A stretch of DNA of 64,000 bases from Combretum micranthum. Taxonomy: Eukaryota > Streptophyta > Magnoliopsida > Myrtales > Combretaceae. Below the pieces are notes generated by a model. The model did not search any database, was not told the DNA's origin, and saw only the letters and a program-made list of their open reading frames with translations. A program made the position numbers and the translations under genes. Below are positions 49,101 to 60,300 of the stretch, one piece after another; positions within the stretch are counted from its first letter, which is position 1, and each line of letters starts with the position of its first letter. The stretch spans positions 186,001 to 250,000 of the forward strand of contig JAMXBD010000572.1 in assembly GCA_024138025.1 (NCBI GenBank). Direction: 5' to 3'.

Positions 49101-49511
49101 ATATCTTCTTCATTTTCCACTTCAATTGCTGTTATCCTACTTCTGACTTCTCTGAGTATCTCACCTTTACTCTTTTCTTTCTCCTTGATTATTGACAAAA
49201 GATACTATTTTGAGATGGCAATTAACTTTTGCTTTTACAGCAGTTAACCAAACCATACCCAAAATAATATCATATTTTTGCATCTCTATCAGAATTAAAT
49301 CAGAATTGATTCTGATCTCCAATCTTTAGTGGACAACTTTGATCATTTCCCGTGTCACCACTAAATCTCCAGTTGGCGTAGTAACTCTCAATTCTTTATT
49401 CATGCTTCAATTGGTATCTTATACGCCTTGCTAATCCAGTATTTATGAAAGAATGCGTTGCTCCCGTGTCAAACAAAGCATACGCAGTCTGATCCCCTAC
49501 TTGAATGGATC
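46150..49511 (-). pseudogene. pol of the 13.2-kb chromovirus: protease, RT, RNase H, integrase, chromodomain-like tail
   Basis: The polyprotein would cut gag-pol, copy element RNA to DNA and insert it in chromatin. In minus-strand order: protease with DTGATHSF (about 49470-49445); reverse transcriptase with [29 protein letters not shown] and the catalytic FIDD block (49065-48440); the RNase H region with [10 protein letters not shown] and [10 protein letters not shown] (48060-47830); an integrase core with [16 protein letters not shown] and HPQTDGQTERT (47250-46860); then GPFEI and a chromodomain-like ILDRKVQVLRNKEIHYVKVLW (about 46320-46250). Chromodomains direct integration to heterochromatin in this clade. 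The frame changes repeatedly, near 48484, 48260, 47900, 47600, 46950, 46650 and 46450, so no full product can be made from this copy. Confidence 0.9.
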
Positions 49512-49620
49512 CTAAGTATCAATTATTAAGTTCATGTTATTTTCAACTTATAAAGACTTCTATTGCTCATCTACTTGTGATTGTGTCTAATAACTTTAAA
49601 AACAAATATATATTACATAC
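49512..49620 (-). other. Candidate spliceosomal intron at the gag-protease junction
   Basis: On the minus strand a 109-bp, AT-rich segment begins GTATGT and ends GATACTTAG. Upstream, the coding frame ends EEYGLIA plus one base of a Gly codon. Downstream, the sequence resumes with the missing two bases and continues SIQVGDQTAYALFDTGATHSF. Removing the segment joins the frame exactly. In the plus-strand chromovirus the homologous protein stretch ([19 protein letters not shown], 63080-63127) is contiguous. Introns near gag-pol borders are known in Ogre elements. I do not know one in this clade. Confidence 0.6.
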
Positions 49621-50991
49621 CTGCAATGAGTCCATATTCTTCAGGATCAACTTCCTCCCAAATATTTTCTTCATCTCCTTCCTCTATCTCCACATTCTCT
49701 ACAGGACTTCCATACATGCAAAAACTCTGGCCGTCGCATTGGCTTTGTTGGCATTCCATTTTTCGATCCTGAGGCTCCAATCACTCCTTTAGATTGTGAA
49801 GATCCAGCTACTGCACTTGCTTTCTGTGGACAATTGGGTGCTATGTGCCCAACTTTATTGCATATGAAGCAAGTTGCAGTTTTTCTTTGGACAATCGTTT
49901 ATCATATGCCCACTTCCCCACAATAATAACATTTGTTCTGTAATTGTGGACAATGCCTTGGGTAATGAGAACCTTTACATTTCCAACAAGTAACATTATT
50001 CTTCCCATTACTCCTCCTTTGTTCACATTGAAAGGTTTGAAGAATTTAACCTTCTTAGGCACAGAACTTGCCATAGAACCATCATACATTCTTTTCCCGA
50101 ACATAGTTCCCTTCTTCTTATACCTCTCAAGTTCATACTTCCTTGCGTTCAATAACGAGCTTTTTCCAACATAGCTGCAAAGTTATCAACTCAAATTCAG
50201 CAAGTCTTCTTTGGAAATGAGGTTCTAATCCAGCCATGAAAGTCTGTCTCTTAAGCTCATCACTGTCCCGATAAGCATCTGGAGCAAATTGCAACAACCG
50301 ATTAAACTCATGTTCATATTCATCAATGGTCTTAGCTCCTTGGGTCAAATTCATCAGGTCAGTGCTATATTTGCTTTTAGACTGCTTGGAAAATATTCCT
50401 TCAAAAATTCTCGTCTGAATACTTCCCAAGTAATTGGTTGGACAAACTTCTTTGTTTCGAATTCCACCATATCCTTGCTCTTAACCTTAATAAATAAGTC
50501 CCATAGGATACTTTCAAAGCTTCAGGTACTTGGAAAACATCAAGGGATCGCTCAATCTGAGCTAGCCAGTCTTCAGCTTCCTCTGGCTTTCCCGGTATTC
50601 CCTCAAAATATCTGTTGCACTTAATGAATTCCGGCAACAAATTCCTCTGAGGACGTAAAGGTGGTGGTGGTGGCAATTCCTGTTCATATCGAGGGGTCCT
50701 TGTACCTCAGCAGCAGACTCATTTGGATTCACTGGTCCATTTTCCTGAAATTGAACCGGTGGAGTATATGCCTTTCATTCCTTCTAGGATTTGGTGGAGT
50801 CATTGCTGGTGCTCCAACAGGTGGTGCTACATTTGTGGCTTGCATATTTTGCAAAGCTTGCAAAATCAAAACATTTTGTTGTTGAAGACTTTGTAAAACA
50901 TCCTCAATTCGGTTTTGGGGTGTGCAGGAGCATCTATTGGTGGATCTCCAGAAATTCTGGCATTTCTACTTTTATTTCTTCCTCTTGGCAT
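49621..50991 (-). pseudogene. gag of the 13.2-kb chromovirus
   Basis: Capsid-like protein with RNA-binding zinc knuckles. The start is taken as the ATG at 50991 (MPRGRNKSRNARISGDPP), the first Met ahead of the proline- and glutamine-rich N-terminal part. The gag domain (50676-50150) contains CNRYFEGIPGKPEEAEDWL, then a GAKTIDEYEHEFNRLLQFAP block and FMAGLEPHFQRRLAEFE. About three CCHC knuckles follow (50000-49830), for example CFICNKVGHIAPNC. The last is followed by a glutamate-rich linker that leads to the candidate intron donor at 49620. Frameshifts occur near 50890, 50420, 50150 and within the knuckles, so this copy is inactive. Confidence 0.85.
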
Positions 50992-51415
50992 TCTATTAAC
51001 ATTAAACATATTACTTAAGTCAGATCATAACTCGTCTTTATCAAAAGTCATCAAATCATTCATATATATATATATGCAACACATATATATACATAACCAA
51101 AATACATCAAAGCTTTTCATGGTTAGTGCATTATACATATCCAAAAATTGCACTACCCTAACTTAGCTTCCTATCATAGTCATCAAAAGATACATATATA
51201 AGTCATCAAAAGTCTACTAATATCGTCCTGTATGTCATCATAACAGATAATACACATCATCATATAATACTAAGTCAACTCAGGGACTGGGATGAAGACG
51301 ACCCTTGCCCTTCTCCTGAGGGCCTAATCGAGGGTAATCATCCTCCCTCAGAACTACTATCATCAATCTCATCATCACACCTCTCTCCTGGAGGTGCTAG
51401 TCAGGGCTGTGTCCA

Positions 51416-52198
51416 TCACCCTAATGCCTCTGGTGCTGGCCTCCTCTCACCCTCAGCTCTAGATGGAATATCACTCTCAATCCATCCTCCTGCTGATCCA
51501 ATCCATCTGGCATAATTATAATCTGAGACATACTTCTCTGCCTCAATCCTTCTTTTCTTACCTTCTCTCTCATCCAACAGCTCTGTGGTGATACTCCTCA
51601 TGTGGACAGTAGTCTGGACTGTCTCCTGTACTACTCGATCCTGTACAGCAGCAGGACGCTGGAACTCACCTGCTATCTCAGGGATAATAGGCGGTTTCCT
51701 CATCAACATGCGTCTAGAGTGACTGCATCTGCTGAGTCGTGCAAGCATCAAATCATCATCATAGGCCGCATCACCTCTGACCCTGGCATGATCCTGCCTC
51801 ACATCATGAGCATAGACTGCTCCTCTGCCAATATCTACCCAGACTCTAAAATCTGGGAGCTCTGGTCTCTCTGATCTGGATGAGACTATAAATGCTATGT
51901 TATCAATCTCCAGACCACCTCCTTTCTGCACTATCAGCCTCTCAAATCTGTAGAGCGTCTCTATAGCTGATCCGTTATCTGGAAAAGCCCGCTCCATCAA
52001 GAATAACCAGCCTTTAAACAAAGGCAATAATCCTCGCTTCCAGGTGCTGAGGATCTCATCCAAAGTCTTAGTAATCCCGCTCAATACAAGTCCTCTACCA
52101 GAACTCGTAGTCTGCGCCTGTAGTCTGTCAAAGTCTCCTCTCCTGCATACTAAAGATCTCCCATCTAATGTGACACGTAGCAGGATTAGTCTGCACAC
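51416..52198 (-). CDS. Unknown 260-aa ORF between primer site and gag of the 13.2-kb chromovirus
   Basis: An uninterrupted minus-strand frame (MCRLILLRVTLDGRSLVCRR...) starts 173 bp after the primer site and ends about 425 bp before gag. I do not recognise it. It has a mixed N-terminal half with FKGWLFLMERAFPDNGSAIE and GGGLEIDNIAFIVSS, an acidic and basic middle (RGDAAYDDDLMLARLSR), and a strongly charged C-terminal helix (LLDEREGKKRRIEAEKYVSD). Past the stop another frame keeps an acidic serine-rich tail, so the original protein may have been longer. GAG, AGA and CTG codons are common, giving a GC content above the surroundings. The plus-strand chromovirus in this window has only about 210 bp in the same place and no such ORF. 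It could be a captured host sequence or a lineage-specific extra protein. Confidence 0.55.
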   Translation of the reverse strand: MCRLILLRVTLDGRSLVCRRGDFDRLQAQTTSSGRGLVLSGITKTLDEILSTWKRGLLPLFKGWLFLMERAFPDNGSAIETLYRFERLIVQKGGGLEIDNIAFIVSSRSERPELPDFRVWVDIGRGAVYAHDVRQDHARVRGDAAYDDDLMLARLSRCSHSRRMLMRKPPIIPEIAGEFQRPAAVQDRVVQETVQTTVHMRSITTELLDEREGKKRRIEAEKYVSDYNYARWIGSAGGWIESDIPSRAEGERRPAPEALG

Positions 52199-52371
52199 AC
52201 AATAAAATTTGCATGATTAATAATAATCACACATACTTTATTCCTAGTTGTGCAGTATAATTCTACCCATAACTACCCAACTACTACTAATGAATGCTAA
52301 CTAAATCTAATTTACTACATTCACTAAATGCAATTCTTTCACATATTTATCTTTCTTATTCTAGCAACCAT

Positions 52372-52383
52372 GCTCTGATACCA
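52372..52383 (-). other. Primer binding site, initiator tRNA-Met
   Basis: On the minus strand TGGTATCAGAGC lies 9 bp after the 5' LTR end GGGGCGTGACA. It is the standard initiator-tRNA-Met site of plant retrotransposons. Confidence 0.9.
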
Positions 52384-52392
52384 ACTTAATTC

Positions 52393-55300
52393 TGTCACGC
52401 CCCGAGGGTACCCTAGTAGTAAAAAGTTACACTTGAATACACATTACTAGATTACCTTCAGAGAATGACAGGTTTTCAAAACAACAGGATCTTTTAAGTT
52501 GCTTGATAAGAAATAACAAATATATGAAGAAATAACTTAGTGAATAAACTTACAAACTATTACAAACCATATATTCTTTGTAGTACACAACTAAATAATC
52601 TAATCTAATAGTACATAACCATCAAACTAAAATAGATCTGTAGACTTCTAGCTTCAAAGCTTTACCGGAGCCATATTCCTGGATGTAACTAACCAGGGTC
52701 GTAAAGTGAACCTGAAAAGACTGTAGGAGTATGAGCGAAACCACAGCTCAGTGAATAACCAGACATACCATACATCACACAAGTCATTAACAAATCATAT
52801 GCAATGCAAGCACTCAACCATATGCACAGATACAAGTTTGGATGATCTAGAATCCAAACAGGAAAAAGATTTACGCCCTCTTTTTAATGGGTTGAAGAAC
52901 CAAATCTTAATGACCCACCTGCCCAGGAGAGACTAAGTACACAGGAGCATCAACAATTTCTCATTTTAAGTTATCACTTAATATAGTTGATTAAACTGAC
53001 CATCTCCTGCAACTTCCTTAGAAACTCCCTAAGTATTAATCATTTCAAAGCGATTCTACGGGCGACGTTCTTCGGTGCCTTTTAGTTCCTCATAGGACCG
53101 CCAGACCAAAGAGAACCTTGGAAGACTCACACATTAGATCAACCAAGCAAAAACAGAGATCCGAAATATTAATACGTAGCAGGCTGTCACAACCATATAT
53201 GCAATAATGCAATTTGTGCAATGCATGTTCATATTATTTTGTTAAGTCAAAAGTCTTAATCAATTTCGAGGTGACCATACATTACACACAATCATCATTA
53301 TACTACTGCACAACATCAATCATTGCATTATCGCTTGTATAAAGATATTTTAACAATCATACAATCAGATCATATCATACTTTCAACAAACATTCATTTG
53401 ATTATCTTGCATTACATATTGACTATTTACAATCACAACCAGTACAATATGACTGAATTACTCACCTGCTCATACTGACTCAGTCGTAGTAATCCACTGG
53501 TAGATCCTCTAATGAGTCAAAGTCACCTATTTAAGACAAAGTATTCATTAATACAATCTAGCTAAATTCCTATATGTGCTTTGTGTCCTAGACTCGATAT
53601 TTTGGTAATATTATATTAGTGTCGTTGTTTCTCTTTTTATCTCGCATAATTGTTTTGTTATTTTTAGAAGTCACATTACTCAAGAAATTAACTTATTTCA
53701 ATTTCCATTCTTATCTATTTTATCTTGTTTAAAACAAATATTAGACTAATATTACTTTAATTAACACTAGTATTTCTTAATTCTAGGATTTCAAAAGTTA
53801 TTAGATATTAATTCTAAATAGACTTAAATACTTGTGTTATAGTCACTATATAATAATATTTGTATACATACATATTATACTTAGTAGATATATTATATAT
53901 ATATATATAATTTCGGTTCAGGTCAGAAAAACTTTCGTTGGAGAAATTTTAATTGTAAGCCGCTTAAGGCCGCTGGCCTTTATCTCCAGGTGCCGGTGTA
54001 AATTCATTTTGAAGAAAAATTCATATCGAGTACACCGGCGTGAAAGCTGTCGGCTTTCAACGTACGTCGGCCCTATGCCCCGGCATAGATCTCCAGGAAG
54101 CCGGCTTACGTTCATCCTTTACGTGAAAAATTATTTTACGTAGCCTCTGTTGAGTGTAAGCCGCCTATAAGCCGCCGCCTATCCATGTAAGCCGCCGCGT
54201 TCAGTGTTTACACTGCCGGCCTTGAGACAGTTGCACGTTCATCGTCTTCCTCCTCGGTTCGATTCTTTTCCTTTGATTTTTACACGTTAAAAACATACTT
54301 AAACTACTTCTAAGTGTTTATATATCATATATAAGGGTATATAACAACTTTCAACAGGTTTAAAAACATAAATATAGATCTCGATTTTGTGAAAGTAAAA
54401 CTAGGGTTTTGAAGTTTTACCTTGTTGGAGCTCGTTTAATGCAATCCGAAGCTTGTGTTTGTGTTTATTAAGTTCCTAAGATGATTTTAAGTCGGATACA
54501 AAGCTTAGATTTGGACAAAAATAACTCGAGTTTCCTCAACTTACCTTTGAGTTCGTATTTGAGGGTTTTTGGCTTGTTTTTTCCTTTGATCCGTATCCGA
54601 TTGTTTTTTCGATTTGTTTTCTGTTTTTGGTTGGTTTTGATTGTTATTTAGGGGTATTTTCGGATTGGAAGAGTTGAGGAATTATGGAGTTTGTTTGTGC
54701 CTTCATTAAGGTCCTTTATTACATATATATATATATATATATATATATAAAGGGAGGAGAAGGATGGTGCTGCGACTGCTCCTCCGAATTTTCCTCCAAT
54801 TTCATCCTCCTTAGGCTATTGTTTTCACTGCATTAAATGTTGGGTTGAGGTGGCGTTCCATGATTTGTCCTTGGGTTGCTTTTGTTGAAAATTTGGATGC
54901 ATTATTAAGCACAAATCCGGCTCTTCTTCCTCTTTGTATCTCCACCGAAAATCAGCCGAGATTCACATGTATATATATTAGTTTATTATTCTAATTTAGT
55001 TTTGAGTTAATTATACGAGTTATACGGGTATAAATCGGCTAATATTTAGAAGTTTTTGTACAAAAATATGTGTATGAAGTTATACAAAACACTTAGATTT
55101 TCAAATAATACAAGTTTAGATTATATATATACGTAGTTAATTATTCGTAAAATTTTATCTCCTGCGATTTGGATTTCTTAAGCTCATTAGGTCAATTTTT
55201 GTTTCAGGCTCCGATAGCTTAAGAAAACTCGATTTAGAACTATAGCTTGATTCGATTATTTGTTTGGAGTTTAGATTTTAAGTTATTCAACAGTTTATAT

Positions 55301-55855
55301 TTTCGTTGTGTATTTAAAATCTTGTCGGTTCATTTTTGGATCATCGTTTTCTGTTTATAAGCGTAAATAATCATTTATGCAATATTGGACTTAATACAGA
55401 AATCAAATTATATATATATATATATATATTTAGTTTTGATACCAAACATGAAATCTTATTAGTAGCTTTTAATTTTAACTAGGAATTTCAAAATTAGAGT
55501 TTAAATCTAAATATAAACTCATCACTACTCGTTATTCTAATCTCGAATCATTATCGAGACCAAAAACAATCATTTGATCTCTATATTCATTTTGTTCTAT
55601 TTAAATCCATTTGTATACTAGGTTCGGGTCTAGATTTTAGATCATATCTTGAATTAGTTATTCAAGATACAAAATCTCATTTTTGGTATTAACTAGGATT
55701 AAAGAATTTCTTTATTCGATTCCTAAATCTTTCATTTATCCAAAATCTAATTATTATTCTATTATTAGACTTCGATCAGCATCTAAATCTATTATCTAGT
55801 TTATACAATCTATTATAAAGTCGTATACTAATGTGGAAAATTCCCGGGGTTTACA
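52393..55855 (-). repeat. 5' LTR of the 13.2-kb chromovirus
   Basis: 3,463 bp, the partner of 42651-46126. It has the same ends and the same GC-rich block (53953-54240), but with several GC dinucleotides missing relative to the other copy. It should contain the promoter, but no TATA box can be singled out in this TA-rich sequence. Confidence 0.9.
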
Positions 55856-55860
55856 TTTAT

Positions 55861-56625
55861 GGTTTGGTTTGGAAGGTAAACCAAACCAAACCGTTTTAGA
55901 AAAATGTAATAATATTTTACTGTATGTTCATGTGATTTCATTTAATATTTATTATTTGGTGAATGTTGATTAAAATCAACTTGTTCATTTTTAATTTTTT
56001 TTAGGCTTATGATATATATATTTTTGTTGATGATGAACTATTGTTTTTTTTAATATCTTTTAACTTTATAAAATATGAAATTTATTTATTCAGTTACGAA
56101 CTCTTATTATGTATTACTTGTTTAATATATTTTTGGTCAGTGGATTATTTATTTGTTGATAAATTTTGTTGATAGATGATTTTTTATTTTAGCTAAATTT
56201 ATTGGTGGAAAATTGACTTAATTGTTTTATTAAAAATTATAAATTATGACTTACTATGTATTGGTTGGTGAATATATTTTATTAGTGGATAACTAATTTT
56301 ATAGAGAACTATAGATTAAAAATATGATGAATTCATAAAGTATTTTGTCATGGTTTACAATATAAACTTTGTAAAATGATATAAATTTTTGAGTATCTAC
56401 ATAAATGTATAAAAAACTAGAACAAAGAAAATTTTTAGTTAGAATTATAATTTAATCCGTAATCTAAACCGAACCAAACTGTTATTTAATGGTTTAAAAA
56501 TTTTTAATCCAAACCAAACCATTACTTAATGGTTTGGTTTGGGATTGAAAAAAAACAAAACCATAAATTATGGTTTGGTTTGGTTTTAGGAAAAACCGAA
56601 CCAAACCGATCCGTGCCCACCCTTA
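55861..56625. mobile_element. hAT-like non-autonomous element, right part
   Basis: Continues the element begun at 42523 after one TTTAT copy. It is rich in AAACCAAACC and GGTTTGGTTT near both ends and AT-rich inside. It ends GTGCCCACCCTTA, complementary to the left terminus. No transposase frame is present. Confidence 0.75.
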
Positions 56626-57012
56626 AGAATAGGTATGTAGAGTGTAAGAATAGGTATAGAAAAAGTAAAAATAGATGAATAGTAGTGAATAGTATAGAAT
56701 CGTATTATGAGTAGTAGATAAAAAAATTTAATACCGGTAGTAAAGAAAATACGCGTAATTAAGCTATATATGATATTTTTAGATACTGAAAAATTATAAA
56801 ACTGATATTTTTGAAATCCTTGTATTTTACGAGTTTATTGGTATTATCAGAATATATTTTTGCCATCGGGTGTACTAGGGCACGATTTTCGAAAACTGAT
56901 CCCGTTCGGATCCAAAAGACATTAAAAATTATCAAATATGATATTTTTAAGCTTTCTTATATTATTACTAACTATTTTCTATAATTATTTCAATTTCGTT
57001 GTTTAAGGGTTT

Positions 57013-57305
57013 AGTGTAGATATAATTTTTAATATATAATTTGACGAAAGTGACCTCTGCTTTCTTCTTCTTCTACTTCTTTTTTCAAGCACATATAGGC
57101 ACTTTTTTTAACTATGTAAATGTGTTTTTTTTTCTTCTCAAACTTTCAAAGTTGGTCAAAGTTCTTTTATGATTCCCTTTCTTTTCTAAAAAAGTCATTT
57201 CACAATTGAAAGAATATTACCAAAGAATTTTTATTATGTCAAATGATCGTTAGAACATAGAAAAAGGTCACCAATCATCATCATTATAATCAAAATGACC
57301 ATTAT
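57013..57305. other. Spacer between two LTRs
   Basis: AT-rich with a TTC-rich patch (57061-57087). No gene. It may be old flank DNA exposed by truncation of the 39185 LTR. Confidence 0.4.
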
Positions 57306-60300
57306 TGTAAACCCCGAAAACTTCCATCATACGATACGACCCTAGATTAGAAATTATGGGTTGACTAGTAACCCTAGGAGTTAATTAGAAACTCTAGTTT
57401 TGATAGATACTTTAAATTTGATCGGTTTGGGACTCATAAACTTTATAAAAGGACTTCTTTGACCCCAATTGATTCCAAAAACAAGATTTCGTATTCCGAG
57501 CTAATAATTCAGGTTGTGATCAAAGGAAACTTCAAATCGTAAACTCGAATCCTTATCAAACAGACAGATTATATAGGAAAACCTAAATATGGATATTAAG
57601 TGATTACTTAGTATTCAATAGAGACCGGGAATTAAAAACAAGGTATAGTAATGAACCTATATTTGCATTGGAACCCTAATATTTGAGAGTTCTAGTCAGT
57701 AATAAACTACATTGATAAGATTTCATAGTGAGTATTCAAATCTAATACATATAACTAATATAGCCTATATATTAGTAGTAATATTAAATAAATGACTCAA
57801 TAGGGTTTTAGTTAGAAAATTGTGATCTTAAGATAAACTGTTAGGATTATAAATACCCAATAAAAACATAAACTGATGTATAACTTGGAATCTAGACCTC
57901 AAATATAGAATTGAATCATACCAATATTCGAATTAGGGTTTTCTAAAGCTCTTGGAGCCTGAAACGAAAATTGACCCCAAAAGCTTATAAAACCTAAATC
58001 GCATAGGATAAATTTTTCTTAAACAATTAGATACGTACTATTAAAACTTAAATTTGTACTTTTTGTTAAACTAAACATCTTGTAGGATCCATTAAAGACC
58101 TTTGTATATATATATTTACTTATATAAGCTAAAATATACCATAATAGTGTAATAAACTACCCGAAAACTTAACTAAATAACATCTAACTACTATATAATT
58201 AATATATATAAAATATCAACTTGCAGTAGACGTCTCTAGTTCGTTTTGATGGCTGTGATCTTCTAAAATTTGATGAACCGAAGTTTCTCCAATAATATGC
58301 ACTAAAGTCAATCCCAATCCTCTCCTAAGCCAATGAAAACTTGACAAATCACCCATGCATTAATGATAATAGAACAAACTACTTAAACAACAACAAACAA
58401 GAGCAATTCGTTTCAAATTTGAAGAAGAAATGCGGCCAAAAATTTGCACTTCGTTATATATATATATATATAAGAAAACGAACTTGGATGGCTAAGCAAA
58501 CGAACTCCAAACTCTTCCAAACTTTCCAAAATACAACTATAACTTATTAGGAGTCGAACCAACCCAGAAAATGAATTTTAAATGCTCATATCCACCCCGT
58601 TCGAAAATTCGAACAAAAACTAAGAAAAACGCTCGAAAACAAGCTTGAGGTAAGTCAATCTTATTCTGCGAGTTTTCTTCCAATTTTAAGGATTGAGATA
58701 GACTCTTAAACATCTTAGGAAGCTAACCAAGTGAAATAACCATAAAATATCCAACTTATATTTCATATGTGTGTTATTGAATTTATACATGTTTTTGATA
58801 TATATTGAATGTGATTTGTGTTCATGATGCATTATGTGTTTTATTATTGTGTTAAATATTCAAATACTCTAGAATTTATTAAATATTTAGTTCATAAAAT
58901 TTAAATTGTATTAACATGTAAGAATTATATTTGGAATGCATTAAAATGAGTAAATAGATCCATGCATGTAAGCCTCATGGTAGCATAATTCTTATACCTT
59001 AAAGGAGCTAAAAACAAGGTTAATTAACTAAAGACAAACTTATTAATTAGCCTTTGATAAGTCATTAATTTCCCTTAATTCCTTATGCCTCAAAAGTCAA
59101 ACCTTAAGATAATATCAACTTTATTATTGCAAAATTCGTGCACAAATTTCAGACCACCAAAACAAGTCTTCAAAAGTTTCAAAACCCCATCTTCTTCTTC
59201 TCAAAAGCTCCCCCATGGATCTATATAGAAAAGCCACTCATTTTCTATATTTTCCACCATCAAAAGCTTGATTTAGGGTCATTAAACCAAGCCTTGAAGT
59301 TCTTGTGGTAAGTGTGTTCTTCAACTTTCTTTTCTATGCATGAATATATAGTCTTGATACCATATTTGTTTAAATTCATGCTCCATGATGTTTTGATGGT
59401 ATATGATGTGTTATAGGACTAGAGTGGTTAGTTTTATGTGCTTAGGATGAGTTTTGAAGTGTTGGAAGTGTTGGAGAATGCATGTGGTTGGATGACCTAA
59501 TATTGAAGTGTAATTGATGTTTGATGGAAGTTGGAAGAAGATGATGAATAGTGATTGGGGTTGATGAAGTTTTGGAGCTGTTTGGTGTTGTTTGAATAAG
59601 GTAATGAACATATAACAAGCTTTGGGAAACTTGAAATGAGTTTAAGAGAAATTTGGAAGTGTAAAAAACTTGAAAAACAGAGGAGTTTAAAAGAATTTTC
59701 GCAACTTGTTACAGAGTGTACGCCGGCAAAGTACGCTGGCGGTGTTGAATCCTACGCTGCCGGTGTACGTTGGAAATTTTCCGGTGTTGAAGATGCACTC
59801 GGGGACCAGAATTGTCGACCCTTAACGCTGGCAAATTTTCAATTTACGCCGCCGGCGTTGGATTCCCTGTTTCGCAGCCTGTTTGTAATTTGGCCATAAC
59901 TTTTTCATCTGACTTCCGTTTGAGGTGATTCAAGTTGTGTTGGAAAATTAAAAAGAGATCTACAACTTTCATGTTTTAAGATTTTACAAATTACAAAAGT
60001 ATCAGTGCTTAAATTTCAATTCTTTCCAGCTAATACACTTTCCAACAAAGTTTAAAACTCATTGTTATTTGTTAAAAGTTGTCCAAGCTTGATAAATGAT
60101 CATTTAAGTCTTTGTTGAGTATTGTATGATAATATATGATATCTAAATGCTATGTGATGATGTTATAATGATTTAAGTATATTTTAGATTTAACAAATTA
60201 TTGGTTGTCTATGAGTGTTAAGCTAAAACTAGTTATATTATCTATATAATTTCCTTTGCTTGTTTTAAGATCTTGTGATAACTTATTTTGAATTTACTTG

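Larger units (their letters stand above)
42651..55855 (-). mobile_element. Complete Del/Tekay-like chromovirus, 13,205 bp
   Basis: The target duplication TTTAT is perfect (42646-42650 and 55856-55860). Minus-strand order is 5' LTR (55855-52393), primer site, unknown ORF (52198-51416), gag, intron-like segment, protease, reverse transcriptase, RNase H, integrase, chromodomain-like tail, polypurine tract and 3' LTR (46126-42651). The long LTRs, initiator-tRNA-Met primer site and C-terminal chromodomain-like sequence place it in the chromoviruses, most likely Del/Tekay. The LTRs are of near-equal length (3,476 and 3,463 bp) and differ by scattered substitutions and many short indels. The coding region has several frameshifts. 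Confidence 0.9.
39185..57012 (-). repeat. Long LTR interrupted by nested insertions, truncated at its far end
   Basis: Starts TGTCATGCCTTAAAGATACC and follows the solo LTR at 30131 along its length, over 39185-42522 and 56626-57012. The last 140 bp or so of the 30131 LTR have no match here, so this copy ends abruptly near 57012 and no target duplication is found. By homology the coding orientation is minus. It was the landing site of the hAT-like element. Confidence 0.75.

Noticed and set aside
59636..59899. 87-codon plus-strand frame
   Set aside because: Falls in the GC-rich palindromic block of the 57306 LTR, before the element's primer site; no family match.
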